A DNA stretch of 64,000 nucleotides from an archaeon. GTDB lineage: Archaea > Nanobdellota > Nanobdellia > SCGC-AAA011-G17 > PNOQ01. The DNA is taken from the NCBI GenBank assembly GCA_018671245.1, contig JABHIB010000002.1, positions 1-64,000 of the forward strand, in the 5' to 3' direction. Every line of letters begins with the position of its first letter. Positions within the stretch are counted from its first letter, which is position 1. The position numbers were made by a program, and so were the translations under genes. Under the pieces are notes generated by a model that saw only the letters and a list, made by a program, of their open reading frames with translations, did not search any database and was not told the origin of the DNA. Positions 17,333 to 26,831 of this stretch are shown here, piece after piece.

Positions 17333-19392
17333 AGATAAAAAGTATTAGATTAAGAAATATACGGAGTTATGTTGATCAGAGAGTTGATTTTCCAAAAGGT
17401 AGCATCTTACTAAGTGGGAATATTGGTTCTGGTAAGACTTCTTTATTATTAGCTATTGATTTTGCATTATTTGGTTTGAGAAGAGGGAATTTATCTGGCT
17501 CTGGATTGCTAAGGAAAGGTGCTGAAGAAGGTTCTGTTGAACTTGAGTTTGATATTTCTGATAAGAATATTTTGATAAAAAGAAATTTGAAGAAAACTAT
17601 CAATGGTGTCAGTCAGAGTGCAGGTTATTATAGCGAGGATGGATCATCTGAAGACCTTACACCTGTTGAGCTTAAACAGAAGATATTAACCCTATTTAAT
17701 TATCCAAAAGAGTTTTTGACAAAGTCTAAATCCTTGATATATAATTATACTGTTTATACACCTCAGGAAGAGATGAAGGCTATTCTGCTTGCGGATTCTA
17801 AAGAACGATTAAATATACTAAGAAGAGTATTTGGTATTGATAAATATAAATTAATTGTTGAGAATTCTAGGATATTAGTTTCTGATTTAAAAGGAAAAAA
17901 GAAAGAGTTTGAGATTAGAAGTTCTGATTTAGATAGTTTGGTTAGTGAAAAGAAAATTAAAGAATTAGAAATAAAAGATTTTGGTAGTTCTTTGGAGAAA
18001 TTGAAGCAGTCTTTGAATAATGTTTCTGTCGAGATTGAGTCTAAAAAGAGAGAGTTGGAAGAGTTTGAAGAAAAGAGTAAGAGAAGGGATGGAGTCATGA
18101 AGAATCTTGATATTTTAAATAATATAATTGAGAGTCTTGCTGAAAATTTTAGTAAGAATAATAGTGAGATTAAAAAATTAAATGAGGATATAGATTCACT
18201 TGAGGAATCAATCGATGGGAAGAGTGTTGAAAATTCTGAATCTCTAAAAAACGAAGTTCTTGAGATAGAAAATGAAATTAGAGTTTTAGAGTCTGAGAAT
18301 AAACATATTGTTAGAAGTATTGGGGAGATAGAGTTCGGGATAAAATCTTCTGAAAAAATAAAGAGTGAAATAGAAGTTATTGACGTTTGTCCTACTTGTA
18401 GACAAGAGGTTAGCGAAGCTCATAAGTGTAGTATTGATGAGAAAGAAGATGTAAATCTGAGGGATTTAAAGAGAAATTTAGAAGAACATAATAAGAAAGA
18501 AGATGAAAATGATAAACGTATGTTTGAGTTGAAAGAGAAGTTAGAAAGATTTAGAATTGTCCAGGGAGATTATAGTGTTTTAAAAATTAAACATGAAAAT
18601 TTGTTAGAAAAAAGAGAGAGAGTTGCGAATCTAGTAGATGAAAAATCTCTAATGAAAAAAGAGATTGGTAGTTTTAATTCACAGAAAATTGATTTAAATA
18701 AGGTTATGGATAGTTTTCCAGATAACTTTGAAATATTTAATAGTCTAAAAAGTAGTGTTGATGAATTATTGAAAAAGAAAAATGAATTGAGTTCCCAATA
18801 TAGTTCTGTTGAAACTAGGTTTGGTATGCTTTCTGAACGAATTGAGAATCTCTCTTCTGAGATTAGTAAAAAATTAGTGTATAGGGAGAGAGTGGTTAAA
18901 TATTCCCAACTTGTAGATTATATTGAGAAAGAGTTCGTTCAGTTAATTCAAACTATTGAGAGATCGATGATGAAGAAGGTTCATTCTGATTTCGATGCTT
19001 TGTTTAAAACTTGGTTTGGGTCTCTGATCGAAAGCGAAGATCTTGAATTAAGTTTAGATTATGAATTTAGTCCAATTATTAGTCAAAATGGGCATGATAT
19101 TGATTATGGTCATCTAAGTGGTGGTGAAAGAACTGCGGCAGCTTTGGCATATAGGTTGGCTTTGAATCAAGTGATCAATACAATAATGTCTAGTATAAAT
19201 ACTAAAGATATTCTGATTTTAGATGAACCTACTGATGGTTTTTCATCTGAACAGGTTGATAAGCTTAGATTAGTTTTGGAAAGTTTAGATGTTGAGCAGA
19301 CTATTATTGTTAGTCATGATCCTAAAATTGAGAGTTTTGTTGACGAAGTCATAAGATTTGAGAAGAAAGAGGGCGAGAGTTTCATTTGTTGA
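17329..19392 (+). CDS. rad50: Rad50 ATPase (short coiled coils)
   Basis: 687 residues: Walker A GNIGSGKT (30-37), a long coiled coil, the zinc hook CPTC (354-357), a returning coiled coil, signature LSGGER (about 596) and Walker B ILILDEPTDGF (about 632). It is the SMC-like partner of Mre11, bridging DNA ends through the hook. At under 700 residues it is well below the ~850-900 typical of archaeal Rad50, with the loss in the coiled-coil arms. Translation is probably coupled to mre11. Confidence 0.95.
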   Translation: MKIKSIRLRNIRSYVDQRVDFPKGSILLSGNIGSGKTSLLLAIDFALFGLRRGNLSGSGLLRKGAEEGSVELEFDISDKNILIKRNLKKTINGVSQSAGYYSEDGSSEDLTPVELKQKILTLFNYPKEFLTKSKSLIYNYTVYTPQEEMKAILLADSKERLNILRRVFGIDKYKLIVENSRILVSDLKGKKKEFEIRSSDLDSLVSEKKIKELEIKDFGSSLEKLKQSLNNVSVEIESKKRELEEFEEKSKRRDGVMKNLDILNNIIESLAENFSKNNSEIKKLNEDIDSLEESIDGKSVENSESLKNEVLEIENEIRVLESENKHIVRSIGEIEFGIKSSEKIKSEIEVIDVCPTCRQEVSEAHKCSIDEKEDVNLRDLKRNLEEHNKKEDENDKRMFELKEKLERFRIVQGDYSVLKIKHENLLEKRERVANLVDEKSLMKKEIGSFNSQKIDLNKVMDSFPDNFEIFNSLKSSVDELLKKKNELSSQYSSVETRFGMLSERIENLSSEISKKLVYRERVVKYSQLVDYIEKEFVQLIQTIERSMMKKVHSDFDALFKTWFGSLIESEDLELSLDYEFSPIISQNGHDIDYGHLSGGERTAAALAYRLALNQVINTIMSSINTKDILILDEPTDGFSSEQVDKLRLVLESLDVEQTIIVSHDPKIESFVDEVIRFEKKEGESFIC

Positions 19393-19403
19393 TGTTGGTT
19401 AAA

Positions 19404-19411
19404 TTTATAAA
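19404..19411 (+). promoter_or_regulatory. Box A promoter (TTTATAAA)
   Basis: A perfect TTTATAAA about 22 nt before the ATG at 19433, after the rad50 stop. Confidence 0.55.
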
Positions 19412-19432
19412 ACTGTAACAATTTATCTTATT

Positions 19433-19753
19433 ATGGTATTAAGTGATTTTATATTGGATATTGAAAGTAATAAGATGATTTCAAGTTTTATTGTTGGAGC
19501 TTATACAGGTCTTATTGGTGAAATCGCAGATTTGGATAGTTTGGTTAAGGATAAAAAATTTATATCTGATAGTTCTGAAGTAAATGTTGAGTTTTCAAAA
19601 AATGTTATTAGTGGAGTTGTAGGATTGGGACATATAGATTATAGCGGCTCTTTAATTGGAGATTTTGGTGAATTATCTGTTTATGGTTTGTCTGCAAGAT
19701 TAGGTTATAATTTTACAAGTAATTTGGTTAAGAAAATTAAAAATCATCAGTAA
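19433..19753 (+). CDS. Hypothetical 106-residue protein
   Basis: It has an own box A upstream and a normal start. Gly/Ser/Val-rich segments (SSFIVGAYTGLIGEIADLDSL, then a second half with alternating hydrophobics and GLSARLGYNF) suggest a beta-rich or membrane-associated small protein. No recognised family. Confidence 0.55.
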   Translation: MVLSDFILDIESNKMISSFIVGAYTGLIGEIADLDSLVKDKKFISDSSEVNVEFSKNVISGVVGLGHIDYSGSLIGDFGELSVYGLSARLGYNFTSNLVKKIKNHQ

Positions 19754-19788
19754 AGTTTATATATTTTTCATCATTCTTAGTTTTAAAT
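19752..19788 (+). promoter_or_regulatory. Promoter module shared with 30655
   Basis: AAAGTTTATATATTTTTC continuing to TTCTTAGTTTTAAA nearly matches the promoter at 30655-30691 (one indel and about two substitutions over ~36 nt). It contains box A TTTATATA. Confidence 0.5.
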
Positions 19789-19801
19789 TTTGGGGATAAA
19801 A

Positions 19802-19972
19802 ATGAAAAAAATATTTACAATTATATTGGTCTTAGTTTTTTTGATGAGTTTTGGATTTGTTAGCTCTGGTGACGGCGATTTTATTAAAAAAGTTTATAGT
19901 TCTACTGCAAAAGAATTCAATGATTTTCGTGAAAGTGTTCCGTCTGTTTTGATAAGTTTTATAAATTGTTAA
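19802..19972 (+). CDS. Small exported peptide
   Basis: 56 residues from the ATG at 19802 (MKKIFTIILVLVFLMSFGFVSSG), a clear signal peptide, followed by a short ~33-residue mature part ending in Cys. A TTG at 19790 gives four extra residues but disrupts the signal start; GGGG at 19792-19795 could act as a ribosome site. Function unknown. Confidence 0.6.
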   Translation: MKKIFTIILVLVFLMSFGFVSSGDGDFIKKVYSSTAKEFNDFRESVPSVLISFINC

Positions 19973-19987
19973 TGGTTTAAGTTTATT

Positions 19988-21382
19988 ATGAAGGTTAAGT
20001 TGGAAATAGTGTTTTTAGGTATAATATTATTATTTGGATTATTTATTAGGGTTTATAATCTGGGTGTGGCTCCTTTGTGGATTGATGAGAGTATTTCTTC
20101 AATTGCAGCTAAAGAAATATTGGAGAAGGGTGCTCCTGTTTTTGATTCCGGATTATTTTATTCAAGAGCTTTATTTTATCATTATTCTGAAGCATTCTTT
20201 TTATTGTTTGGAGTGAATGATTTTAATGCCAGGATTGCTTCAGTTATATTTGGATTGGCCACTATTCTGTTAGTTTTCTTCATTGGTCGCGAATATTCTA
20301 AAAGTGGCGGAGTTATTTCCGCATTATTTATGTCTGTATTTTATTTAGAAGTGTTTTTTTCTAGGCAAGCTAGATTTTATCAACTATTTCAATTAATGTT
20401 TTTCTTATCTTTGTATTTATTGTATAAATCTCGTAAGAATAGTAAATTGTTGTATTATGCTCTGGGGGCTTTGTTGATTGCCATTGATACCCATACTGCA
20501 GGTCTTGTTTTAACTCCATTTTTTATTGGATTTATTCTTCTTTATCATAAACCTAAGTGGTTAGCTTCTATTCCTGGGGCACTTTTGTTAAGGGATTTTA
20601 TTAGTGCTTTGAGAGTTAGTACTTCTGGGGTTGGAGAATCCTTACGTGGAGTTTATTTTGAGAGATATAGTTGGTATCTTAGAAATATTCATTATATGTT
20701 AGTATTGTTTGTGCCTGGAGTTATTTGGGGGTTCTTTAAACAGAGATTGTTGACTCTGTTATTGGTTGTTCCTGCTTTGATATTATTATTTAGTTTATTA
20801 TCTGTTAAAGTGTTCGCATTTAGATATATGTATTTTTCTATTTTTATTTTAGTTCTTTATAGTTCTTTATTGATTTCTTTTCTTTATGAGAAGTATGGTA
20901 AGATTGTTTTGATTTCTTTAGTTGCTTTGGTCCTTTTACCTTCTAATTTATTTTTTCCTTTAGCTGGTTCTATCATCTTAGATCCTGTTTCTACTTCTTT
21001 TGATGATCCTTCTGCCCCTTATACTGATTATAAGAGTTTAGATGGTTCTTTAGTTAATGATTTAAGATCTGGTGTATTAGTTAGTTTATTTAGTTCTGAT
21101 GTTGAATGGTATATCAAGAAACCAGATTATGTAATTCCTTTTTCTATGAGTGGTATGGGGAATGATAGTATTAGTTTGAATGGTGTTGATAGGTATAGTG
21201 GCGCTTTGATTTTAGATTATTCCTTTGTTTCTGGATATGTGATTGCGGACGGTTTTTCTGTTTCTAAGTTGAATTCTTTACAGAGGGAAGAATTTGATTT
21301 ATTTGTTAATGGATGTGAATTAGTTGAGAATAATCAAGATTTGAGAGTTTATTATTGTTCGGAAAGTTTAAAAAGTAAGTAA
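19988..21382 (+). CDS. GT39-like (GT-C) membrane glycosyltransferase
   Basis: 464 residues with a first extracytoplasmic loop carrying the catalytic-type Asp-Glu in PLWIDESISS, followed by F-N-A-R-I-A-S-V and about nine to ten TM helices, then a soluble C-terminal domain. This is the PMT/ArnT-like architecture that moves a sugar from a polyprenyl phosphate donor to a protein or glycan on the outer face of the membrane. The TTTATAAA at 19958-19965 lies within the previous ORF, 23 nt before this start, so it has its own promoter. It opens the glycan island. Confidence 0.82.
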   Translation: MKVKLEIVFLGIILLFGLFIRVYNLGVAPLWIDESISSIAAKEILEKGAPVFDSGLFYSRALFYHYSEAFFLLFGVNDFNARIASVIFGLATILLVFFIGREYSKSGGVISALFMSVFYLEVFFSRQARFYQLFQLMFFLSLYLLYKSRKNSKLLYYALGALLIAIDTHTAGLVLTPFFIGFILLYHKPKWLASIPGALLLRDFISALRVSTSGVGESLRGVYFERYSWYLRNIHYMLVLFVPGVIWGFFKQRLLTLLLVVPALILLFSLLSVKVFAFRYMYFSIFILVLYSSLLISFLYEKYGKIVLISLVALVLLPSNLFFPLAGSIILDPVSTSFDDPSAPYTDYKSLDGSLVNDLRSGVLVSLFSSDVEWYIKKPDYVIPFSMSGMGNDSISLNGVDRYSGALILDYSFVSGYVIADGFSVSKLNSLQREEFDLFVNGCELVENNQDLRVYYCSESLKSK

Positions 21383-21403
21383 ATGCATTGAAGTTAGTTA
21401 AAA

Positions 21404-22468
21404 ATGGAAGAAAATAATAAAGAAAATATTGAACCAAAAACATTATTATCTAAAATACTAATTTTCTTTGCTTTTGCGATTCCCATTGCAATTCTTTTGT
21501 TTGCATTTTACATTAATTATCTTCCTTTTGGATATTCCGAGAACTATGAATTAACAATTGATAGTGAAGGGATTATTTCCCCGCTTTCAAATGAAATTTA
21601 TATTACAAATTCTATTGGGAGGAGAATATTGTCTTTGCCAGATGGAATAAATGGGCAAGTGAACCTTATTGTTGAACCTAAAGTAGTACTTAATAATGCA
21701 ATTGTAAATATTTCAATTAATGGGGATGAAGGCGTTTATATTGGCTCTTCCTTGAAAATGAATTTATCTGAACTAACTTGGGATTATGAATGGAAATTTA
21801 GTGAAGGAATTCCAGAATATTTAGAAGGAACGGCAGAGTATAATGGAGAATTGGGCTGTGTTTATTTTGATGCTATAAAAGAACAAACATTATACTTACC
21901 AGGTTCCTCCAGGATGTTTGAATCTGGGCCAATGTCCATTTATGTTAAATGGATGCCTTCAAAGACAAGCGAATTTCTTGGAGATTATCAAAGATTAGTT
22001 GGACACTATAATTGGGAAATCTACCAAGGATTAGGGGAAATTAAATTTAAAATTGGAAGGATGAATAATGTAACTGGAAGGTTCTATGAAATTAATTATC
22101 CCATAGGTGAAAAAATTTGGTTTGAAAGTGAACATGAATTATTAGCAATTTATTGGCCCGATGTTTCTGATAATAATGGCCATATTGAATTATTTGTTGA
22201 TAATAATTTTGTTGAAAGAATTGATTTTGGTGAAGATATAATTTATACTGGGTATAATAGTGAAAATGATTTGGGTTTTGGTTGGAGTCCACATAGTTAT
22301 GGGAAAAATCCTTTTTTTGATGGTTGCATTTATGAGGTAAAAATCATTAATAATAAAATAGAAGAAAAGAAATATATTGATTCTTTTAATTTCGATAGTT
22401 TTTTATTGGTAATTCCAATTGTTGGAAGGGGAAACCTTAGTTCAATAAATATCAGGATTTCACAATGA
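21404..22468 (+). CDS. Membrane-anchored LamG/concanavalin-like protein
   Basis: 354 residues: a short cytoplasmic N-terminus, one TM (about 17-40), then an extracellular beta-rich region. The segment from about 145 to 325 has the LamG/ConA-like layout (GCVYFDA, MSIYVKWMPS, IELFVDNNFV, DGCIYEVKIIN). Probably binds glycan or acts with the adjacent GT-C protein, whose start it overlaps by 4 bp. No active site is visible. Confidence 0.65.
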   Translation: MEENNKENIEPKTLLSKILIFFAFAIPIAILLFAFYINYLPFGYSENYELTIDSEGIISPLSNEIYITNSIGRRILSLPDGINGQVNLIVEPKVVLNNAIVNISINGDEGVYIGSSLKMNLSELTWDYEWKFSEGIPEYLEGTAEYNGELGCVYFDAIKEQTLYLPGSSRMFESGPMSIYVKWMPSKTSEFLGDYQRLVGHYNWEIYQGLGEIKFKIGRMNNVTGRFYEINYPIGEKIWFESEHELLAIYWPDVSDNNGHIELFVDNNFVERIDFGEDIIYTGYNSENDLGFGWSPHSYGKNPFFDGCIYEVKIINNKIEEKKYIDSFNFDSFLLVIPIVGRGNLSSINIRISQ

Positions 22469-24615
22469 AACAAGGATTTTATTTAGTGGGGTTTCTTTTT
22501 TTTATTAATCTTTCAATAGCCTCTTTTATTTTACTTTTATTAAATAATTTTACTTTGCTTAAAATCGATTTCTTATTAAATTCTAAATGGTTTTTTTCTA
22601 TTGGAACTTTTTCGTTATTACTCTCTTTATTATTGAAGTATAATTTTAATTTATTAAAACATAAAAAAAATAGATTTATAGAAAGTATTTTTTTAAGTTC
22701 CTCATATTATTTTTTATCTTTTTTAGTTATAATCATAATTAATCAATTTTTAAAATTAAATTTTTTAACTGGAAGGTTATTTTACTTCATAATTTTTGCA
22801 ATCTTTTTTGGATTTTTGACTTTTTATAAAAATAGGGATTATGTTGAAAAAAAAATTGAAGATGAACAGATTTCAAAAAAGAATAAGAAATTCTTTTATG
22901 CTTTTGGATTTATTTTATTTCTTTTTATTCAAATATATAAAATATATTCTACGGGGATCGGAACAGATGAGGGAAATTTCCTATACACCACAAAATTGCT
23001 TTTTGAAGAAAATTCATTATTTTTAGATTTCTGGTCTAGAGAGAGCCTTTCACTATTTTTCCTCGTTCCTTATTTTAAACTCATCTCCATTTCAATAATT
23101 AATCTGAGATATTTTGTTTTAATTTTACATATAATCTTCTTTTATTTATCTTATTTAATAGTAGAAAAAATTTATCCCAATAAAAAATGGAATCCTGGAA
23201 TTCTGACTTTTATATTAATTGTTTTTACATTTAATGGGCCGCTTGACTTTTTCCAAGGAATTTTTTACCAATTTTCTTACCTCTTTTATTCGTTAATCAC
23301 TTTTCTGATGCTTTTTTATTGGAAACATTCTTCTTACAAAAAATTATTTTTAATTGGGTTTATTATTGGGGCTGGAACACTCTTTTATAAAGGAGTTGAA
23401 TTATTTATAGTAATAATACCCCTATTTATTTTAATGGGGAACTCGCTAGATAAGAGGAGGGCCTATCTTGCCTTTTTTTGTTCATTTTTGATTCCATTAA
23501 TTTTTTATTGGTTATACTATTCTATTTTCACAAATATTTTTCACATATATTCAATTATTTTAAAGGATGTGCTGCAAAAGTTTTTCATTATTGCTTTTAG
23601 TTATTTGGCATTATTTTATCTCAGTTCATTTACTAAAATAAAAAAAATTATTACCGAAATTAATTTGGTGATTATTTCAAATATATTCATTCTTTTAATA
23701 ATTAGTTATCTTCTTTTTCAAGACTATCAGTTATTTTTTAACAGTTTTTATTCTGGAGCGATTTTTCAATTTATGATAATTATTATTTGTTTGCAATCAT
23801 TAAATCTTGCAATCTTGAAAAATAATATCTTCTTAAAAATAATTTATCTCTTCATGAATCTTGGTATTTTAATATTTGGATTTGGAAGTAGGGGATTTTT
23901 TACAAATATTCCATTAAATTATCACATAATAATTTTTATTGCATTCTTAATATATACCTTATACCTTTTTATTCAAGGTTTTCAATTAAAATCTTCAAAT
24001 TCTCAAATCAATATTCTTAAAATAGTAATCTTTGTTAATTTATTTTTTGCCATTTCACTAATTGGAGGATATTTGATGCCAACAAGATTTCAGTCTATTT
24101 TAGGAATATTTCAAATTTTAATTTTTGGATCAATTTTCATAACTAAGAAAAAACATATCCTTCTTTTCTTTATTTTATTCTCTTTATTTTTTTCGTTTTT
24201 CTCTTCAATTAATTTGTCTAATGATCTTACATATTATGATCGGCAAACATTTCAAGAAACTGTAAATTACTTAAATTCTAAACCTAATGTGGATATCTTT
24301 TCTGCAGATACCTCTATTTTATCTGAGATAGGCCATAATTCAATAATTTTATTCCATTCTCCCTTCCATTTCAGAGAGGAAAAAGATATTTATTTCTATG
24401 AAGGAATTGAAAAAAAATATTTTAATAAAGATATTTCTCTTTCAAAAAAAGAAATATTGTCCAAATTAAAATCTGAAAAACCAGAGATTATTTTTGGATC
24501 CTGGAGGGCTACATTTAGGTTATTTGAAGATATTGAATGGAGGGAATTTTTAGAAGAGAATTATCAAGAAGAAAAAAAGATTGGAAGAATAACAATTTAT
24601 AGACTTATTTCTTAA
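22465..24615 (+). CDS. Large GT-C-type polytopic membrane protein
   Basis: 716 residues with about 13-15 hydrophobic segments and a ~110-residue soluble C-terminus. After the first membrane helices a loop has GIGTDEGNFLY, matching the Asp-Glu motif in the first loop of GT-C glycosyltransferases. Likely a lipid-linked-sugar-dependent transferase on the outer membrane face. It is strongly Phe/Ile/Leu-rich. Start overlaps the previous gene by 4 bp. Its 3' end overlaps the convergent gene by 11 bp. Confidence 0.72.
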   Translation: MKQGFYLVGFLFFINLSIASFILLLLNNFTLLKIDFLLNSKWFFSIGTFSLLLSLLLKYNFNLLKHKKNRFIESIFLSSSYYFLSFLVIIIINQFLKLNFLTGRLFYFIIFAIFFGFLTFYKNRDYVEKKIEDEQISKKNKKFFYAFGFILFLFIQIYKIYSTGIGTDEGNFLYTTKLLFEENSLFLDFWSRESLSLFFLVPYFKLISISIINLRYFVLILHIIFFYLSYLIVEKIYPNKKWNPGILTFILIVFTFNGPLDFFQGIFYQFSYLFYSLITFLMLFYWKHSSYKKLFLIGFIIGAGTLFYKGVELFIVIIPLFILMGNSLDKRRAYLAFFCSFLIPLIFYWLYYSIFTNIFHIYSIILKDVLQKFFIIAFSYLALFYLSSFTKIKKIITEINLVIISNIFILLIISYLLFQDYQLFFNSFYSGAIFQFMIIIICLQSLNLAILKNNIFLKIIYLFMNLGILIFGFGSRGFFTNIPLNYHIIIFIAFLIYTLYLFIQGFQLKSSNSQINILKIVIFVNLFFAISLIGGYLMPTRFQSILGIFQILIFGSIFITKKKHILLFFILFSLFFSFFSSINLSNDLTYYDRQTFQETVNYLNSKPNVDIFSADTSILSEIGHNSIILFHSPFHFREEKDIYFYEGIEKKYFNKDISLSKKEILSKLKSEKPEIIFGSWRATFRLFEDIEWREFLEENYQEEKKIGRITIYRLIS

Positions 24616-25522
24616 TCTTTAAATAAATGTACCCTATTATCCCTAAAATTATTGAAGGGATTAATATTAATAAATGATAAAATAAAATTTTTGGTAAAAT
24701 TTTATCATAAGTGAATCCAAATAAAACTAAAAAATAGGTCCAACCTGCCTCAAAGATTCCAAAATTTCCAATTGTTTGGATTGGAAAAAGTCCAACTAAA
24801 AGAAGAGTTAAAGAAATAAATACTATTTTAATAAAAGATAAATCAATTTCTAAAAGAATGAATACTATATATGTTAAAAATATTCTTGATAACCAATAAA
24901 TAAAAGAGAAAATGATTATTATTAAGAGTGTTTTTTTAGAAAGATCCCTAAAAGAGCCTATTCCCTTTTCTAAGAAATTAATTATTCTTTTCATTTTATT
25001 GTTTTTGAATTTTGTTCTTATTTTAATAACTGCCCAACATAATATAAAAAATATGAGAAGGGAGATTGTAAAAAGAATCGAAATTTTCCCAATGAGATTA
25101 TTTTGGTTTTTTATCCCAATAAAAAAACTTGAAACTAAAAATAGAGTATAAACTACTAGATAATCAATAAATCTTAAACCCATTAATCCAACTGAGGTTT
25201 TTGAATAGGGCATTTTGAAATATTTTCTAAATCCTTGAATATATGAGAATTCTCCTGTCCTAAGGGGAAGTATACTTAACATCAAATTTGAGAAAGATAA
25301 TAAACAAAATAATTTTGAACAAATTTTTATAGAGTAGATAAGTGAATATCTTATAGTATTTATTAATTTAATTATCATGAACATTAATAATGAAATAAAT
25401 AATATTAAACTATTTTTTTCACTAAATAAATCAAGAAGGTTATAATTAATTTCTTTAAATAAACAAAATAAAATTCCAAAAGTCAGGATGACTGAAATAA
25501 CTAATTTTAATATTTTTTTCAT
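24605..25522 (-). CDS. UPF0104/LPG-synthase-TM-like membrane protein (flippase-like)
   Basis: 305 residues with about eight TM segments. Conserved landmarks are LPLRTGEFSY near the first third and FPIQTIGNFGIFEAGW near the end, matching the UPF0104 (AglD/YbhN-like) motif. Members are associated with lipid or lipid-linked glycan transfer across membranes; the exact substrate is unknown. It is the last gene of a minus-strand glycosyltransferase operon, overlapping the upstream GT2 gene by 4 bp. Confidence 0.78.
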   Translation of the reverse strand: MKKILKLVISVILTFGILFCLFKEINYNLLDLFSEKNSLILFISLLMFMIIKLINTIRYSLIYSIKICSKLFCLLSFSNLMLSILPLRTGEFSYIQGFRKYFKMPYSKTSVGLMGLRFIDYLVVYTLFLVSSFFIGIKNQNNLIGKISILFTISLLIFFILCWAVIKIRTKFKNNKMKRIINFLEKGIGSFRDLSKKTLLIIIIFSFIYWLSRIFLTYIVFILLEIDLSFIKIVFISLTLLLVGLFPIQTIGNFGIFEAGWTYFLVLFGFTYDKILPKILFYHLLILIPSIILGIIGYIYLKIKK

Positions 25523-26556
25523 TTTTCTACATTCTCCCTATTAAAGTTTTTAAACCAATATTCTATTTCTTCATTTGAAACTTTTTTCGACAATTGAATT
25601 TTAATTCTCTTAATTAACATTCTTGGGATTAAAAATATAAACGAAAAGTGTGCCTTAATTAAAACCTCTATCAATCCGGCAAATCCTATATTTCCTCTTA
25701 ATTTTTTTATAGAAGAATTATTTCCTTTCTTTGCGTATTCAATCTTTAATTTAACATTTGAAAAAAGAAATTTTGCAAATTTCCAAGAAGAGAAATTCTT
25801 GAATGCTGTTAAAAGAGTATTTCTTTCTGAATAATATGCTTTAAATTTAGATGCAGATCCTCCTGTTATGGAGTGTAAATGGATCAACTTTGCATTTACA
25901 GACAAATAAGATTTCCACCCCAATAATCTCCCCCTAAATCCTAAATCCAAATCTTCAGCATAAGCAAAATATCTTTCATCAAAAAATTCTTTATCTCTCC
26001 TATAAATCTCTTCAAGCATCTCTCTCTTGTATAATGGTGCAACTCCTCCCGGGACAAAAATTTCTTTGTCGGAATTCAAATTAACCTCCTTGTCTTTTTT
26101 TCCAAAACCAATTGATATCCCTCCTGGCTTATTTAGCTGTAAGGGGCCCTCCAAGCTTAGGCCCGCATTTTGTATTTCCCCTGTTTTAAAATATGCTTTA
26201 CTGGAAACCATTCCAATTTTTTTACCTCTGTCTGCGGTTTTGATTAACTCTTTTAACCAATTTTTATCAACAATGGTATCATTATTTAAGCAAACTATAT
26301 ATTTCGTTTTATTATCTTTTAATGATTTTTTTATGCCCTCGTTCATCCCTTTCGCGAATCCTTTATTTTTATCTAATTGGAAAATGTTTGATTTTGGAAA
26401 GTTCTTTTTAACATGGGCTATAGAATTATCTGTAGATCCATTATCTATAAAATAAACTTCAAAATTTTTATATGTTTGATTATAAACTGAATTTAAACAA
26501 TCTTTAATGAGGCCCTTTCCATTCCAATTAAGGATTATTATTGAAGCTTTTTTCAT
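25519..26556 (-). CDS. GT2 family glycosyltransferase (WbbL/rhamnosyl-type)
   Basis: 345 residues from the ATG at 26556: SIIILNWNGKGLIKDCL, IDNGSTDNS, NKGFAKGMNEGI, LNNDTIVDKNW (DxD-like NDT) and EDLDLGFRGRLLGWK, the signature of WbbL-type transferases that extend lipid-linked glycans from nucleotide sugars. A C-terminal amphipathic region may attach to the membrane. A longer frame to 26619 exists, but GGAGATGAG directly before 26556 supports the shorter start. Confidence 0.88.
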   Translation of the reverse strand: MKKASIIILNWNGKGLIKDCLNSVYNQTYKNFEVYFIDNGSTDNSIAHVKKNFPKSNIFQLDKNKGFAKGMNEGIKKSLKDNKTKYIVCLNNDTIVDKNWLKELIKTADRGKKIGMVSSKAYFKTGEIQNAGLSLEGPLQLNKPGGISIGFGKKDKEVNLNSDKEIFVPGGVAPLYKREMLEEIYRRDKEFFDERYFAYAEDLDLGFRGRLLGWKSYLSVNAKLIHLHSITGGSASKFKAYYSERNTLLTAFKNFSSWKFAKFLFSNVKLKIEYAKKGNNSSIKKLRGNIGFAGLIEVLIKAHFSFIFLIPRMLIKRIKIQLSKKVSNEEIEYWFKNFNRENVEK

Positions 26557-26566
26557 CTCATCTCCT

Positions 26567-26824
26567 TCAAATATATATTTCTTGCATTTTTTTACTTTTG
26601 TTGTCAGTAGCTTGACCATAATTTTTGTTTATATCTATTATTTTTACTTTTGAAAGTTTTTTAAGTTCTTTTAGAGAATTATCGGATGAACCATCATTAA
26701 CATATATAATTTTATAGGTTCCTGAAAGTTGATTCATTACTTGTTTAATTTCTTTATCGAGAATTTTCATATTATCTTCCCCTTCATATATTGGAATGCC
26801 AACTGAATATTTTACCATTTTCAT
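26567..26824 (-). pseudogene. Truncated duplicate of DPM1-like GT2
   Basis: 85 residues. The first ~73 copy the N-terminus of the GT2 at 27921-28862 with six changes, including V9G and E15G in the nucleotide-binding start. After YGQAT the homology stops and the frame runs into 12 unrelated residues. The D-x-D motif, acceptor region and TM helices are missing, so it cannot be a working transferase. It is still open and sits just ahead of the GT2 gene starting at 26556. Most likely a duplication remnant. Confidence 0.85.
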
Positions 26825-26831
26825 TTTATTT
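26605..26831. repeat. 227-bp direct repeat, copy A
   Basis: It matches 28643-28869 without gaps and with about 12 substitutions by eye (~95% identity). It covers the GT2 start codon, 5' coding part and the few bases upstream. Confidence 0.88.

Noticed and set aside
26027-26455. Plus-strand 142-codon frame inside the GT2 gene
   Set aside because: The minus-strand GT2 with its motifs explains the sequence.
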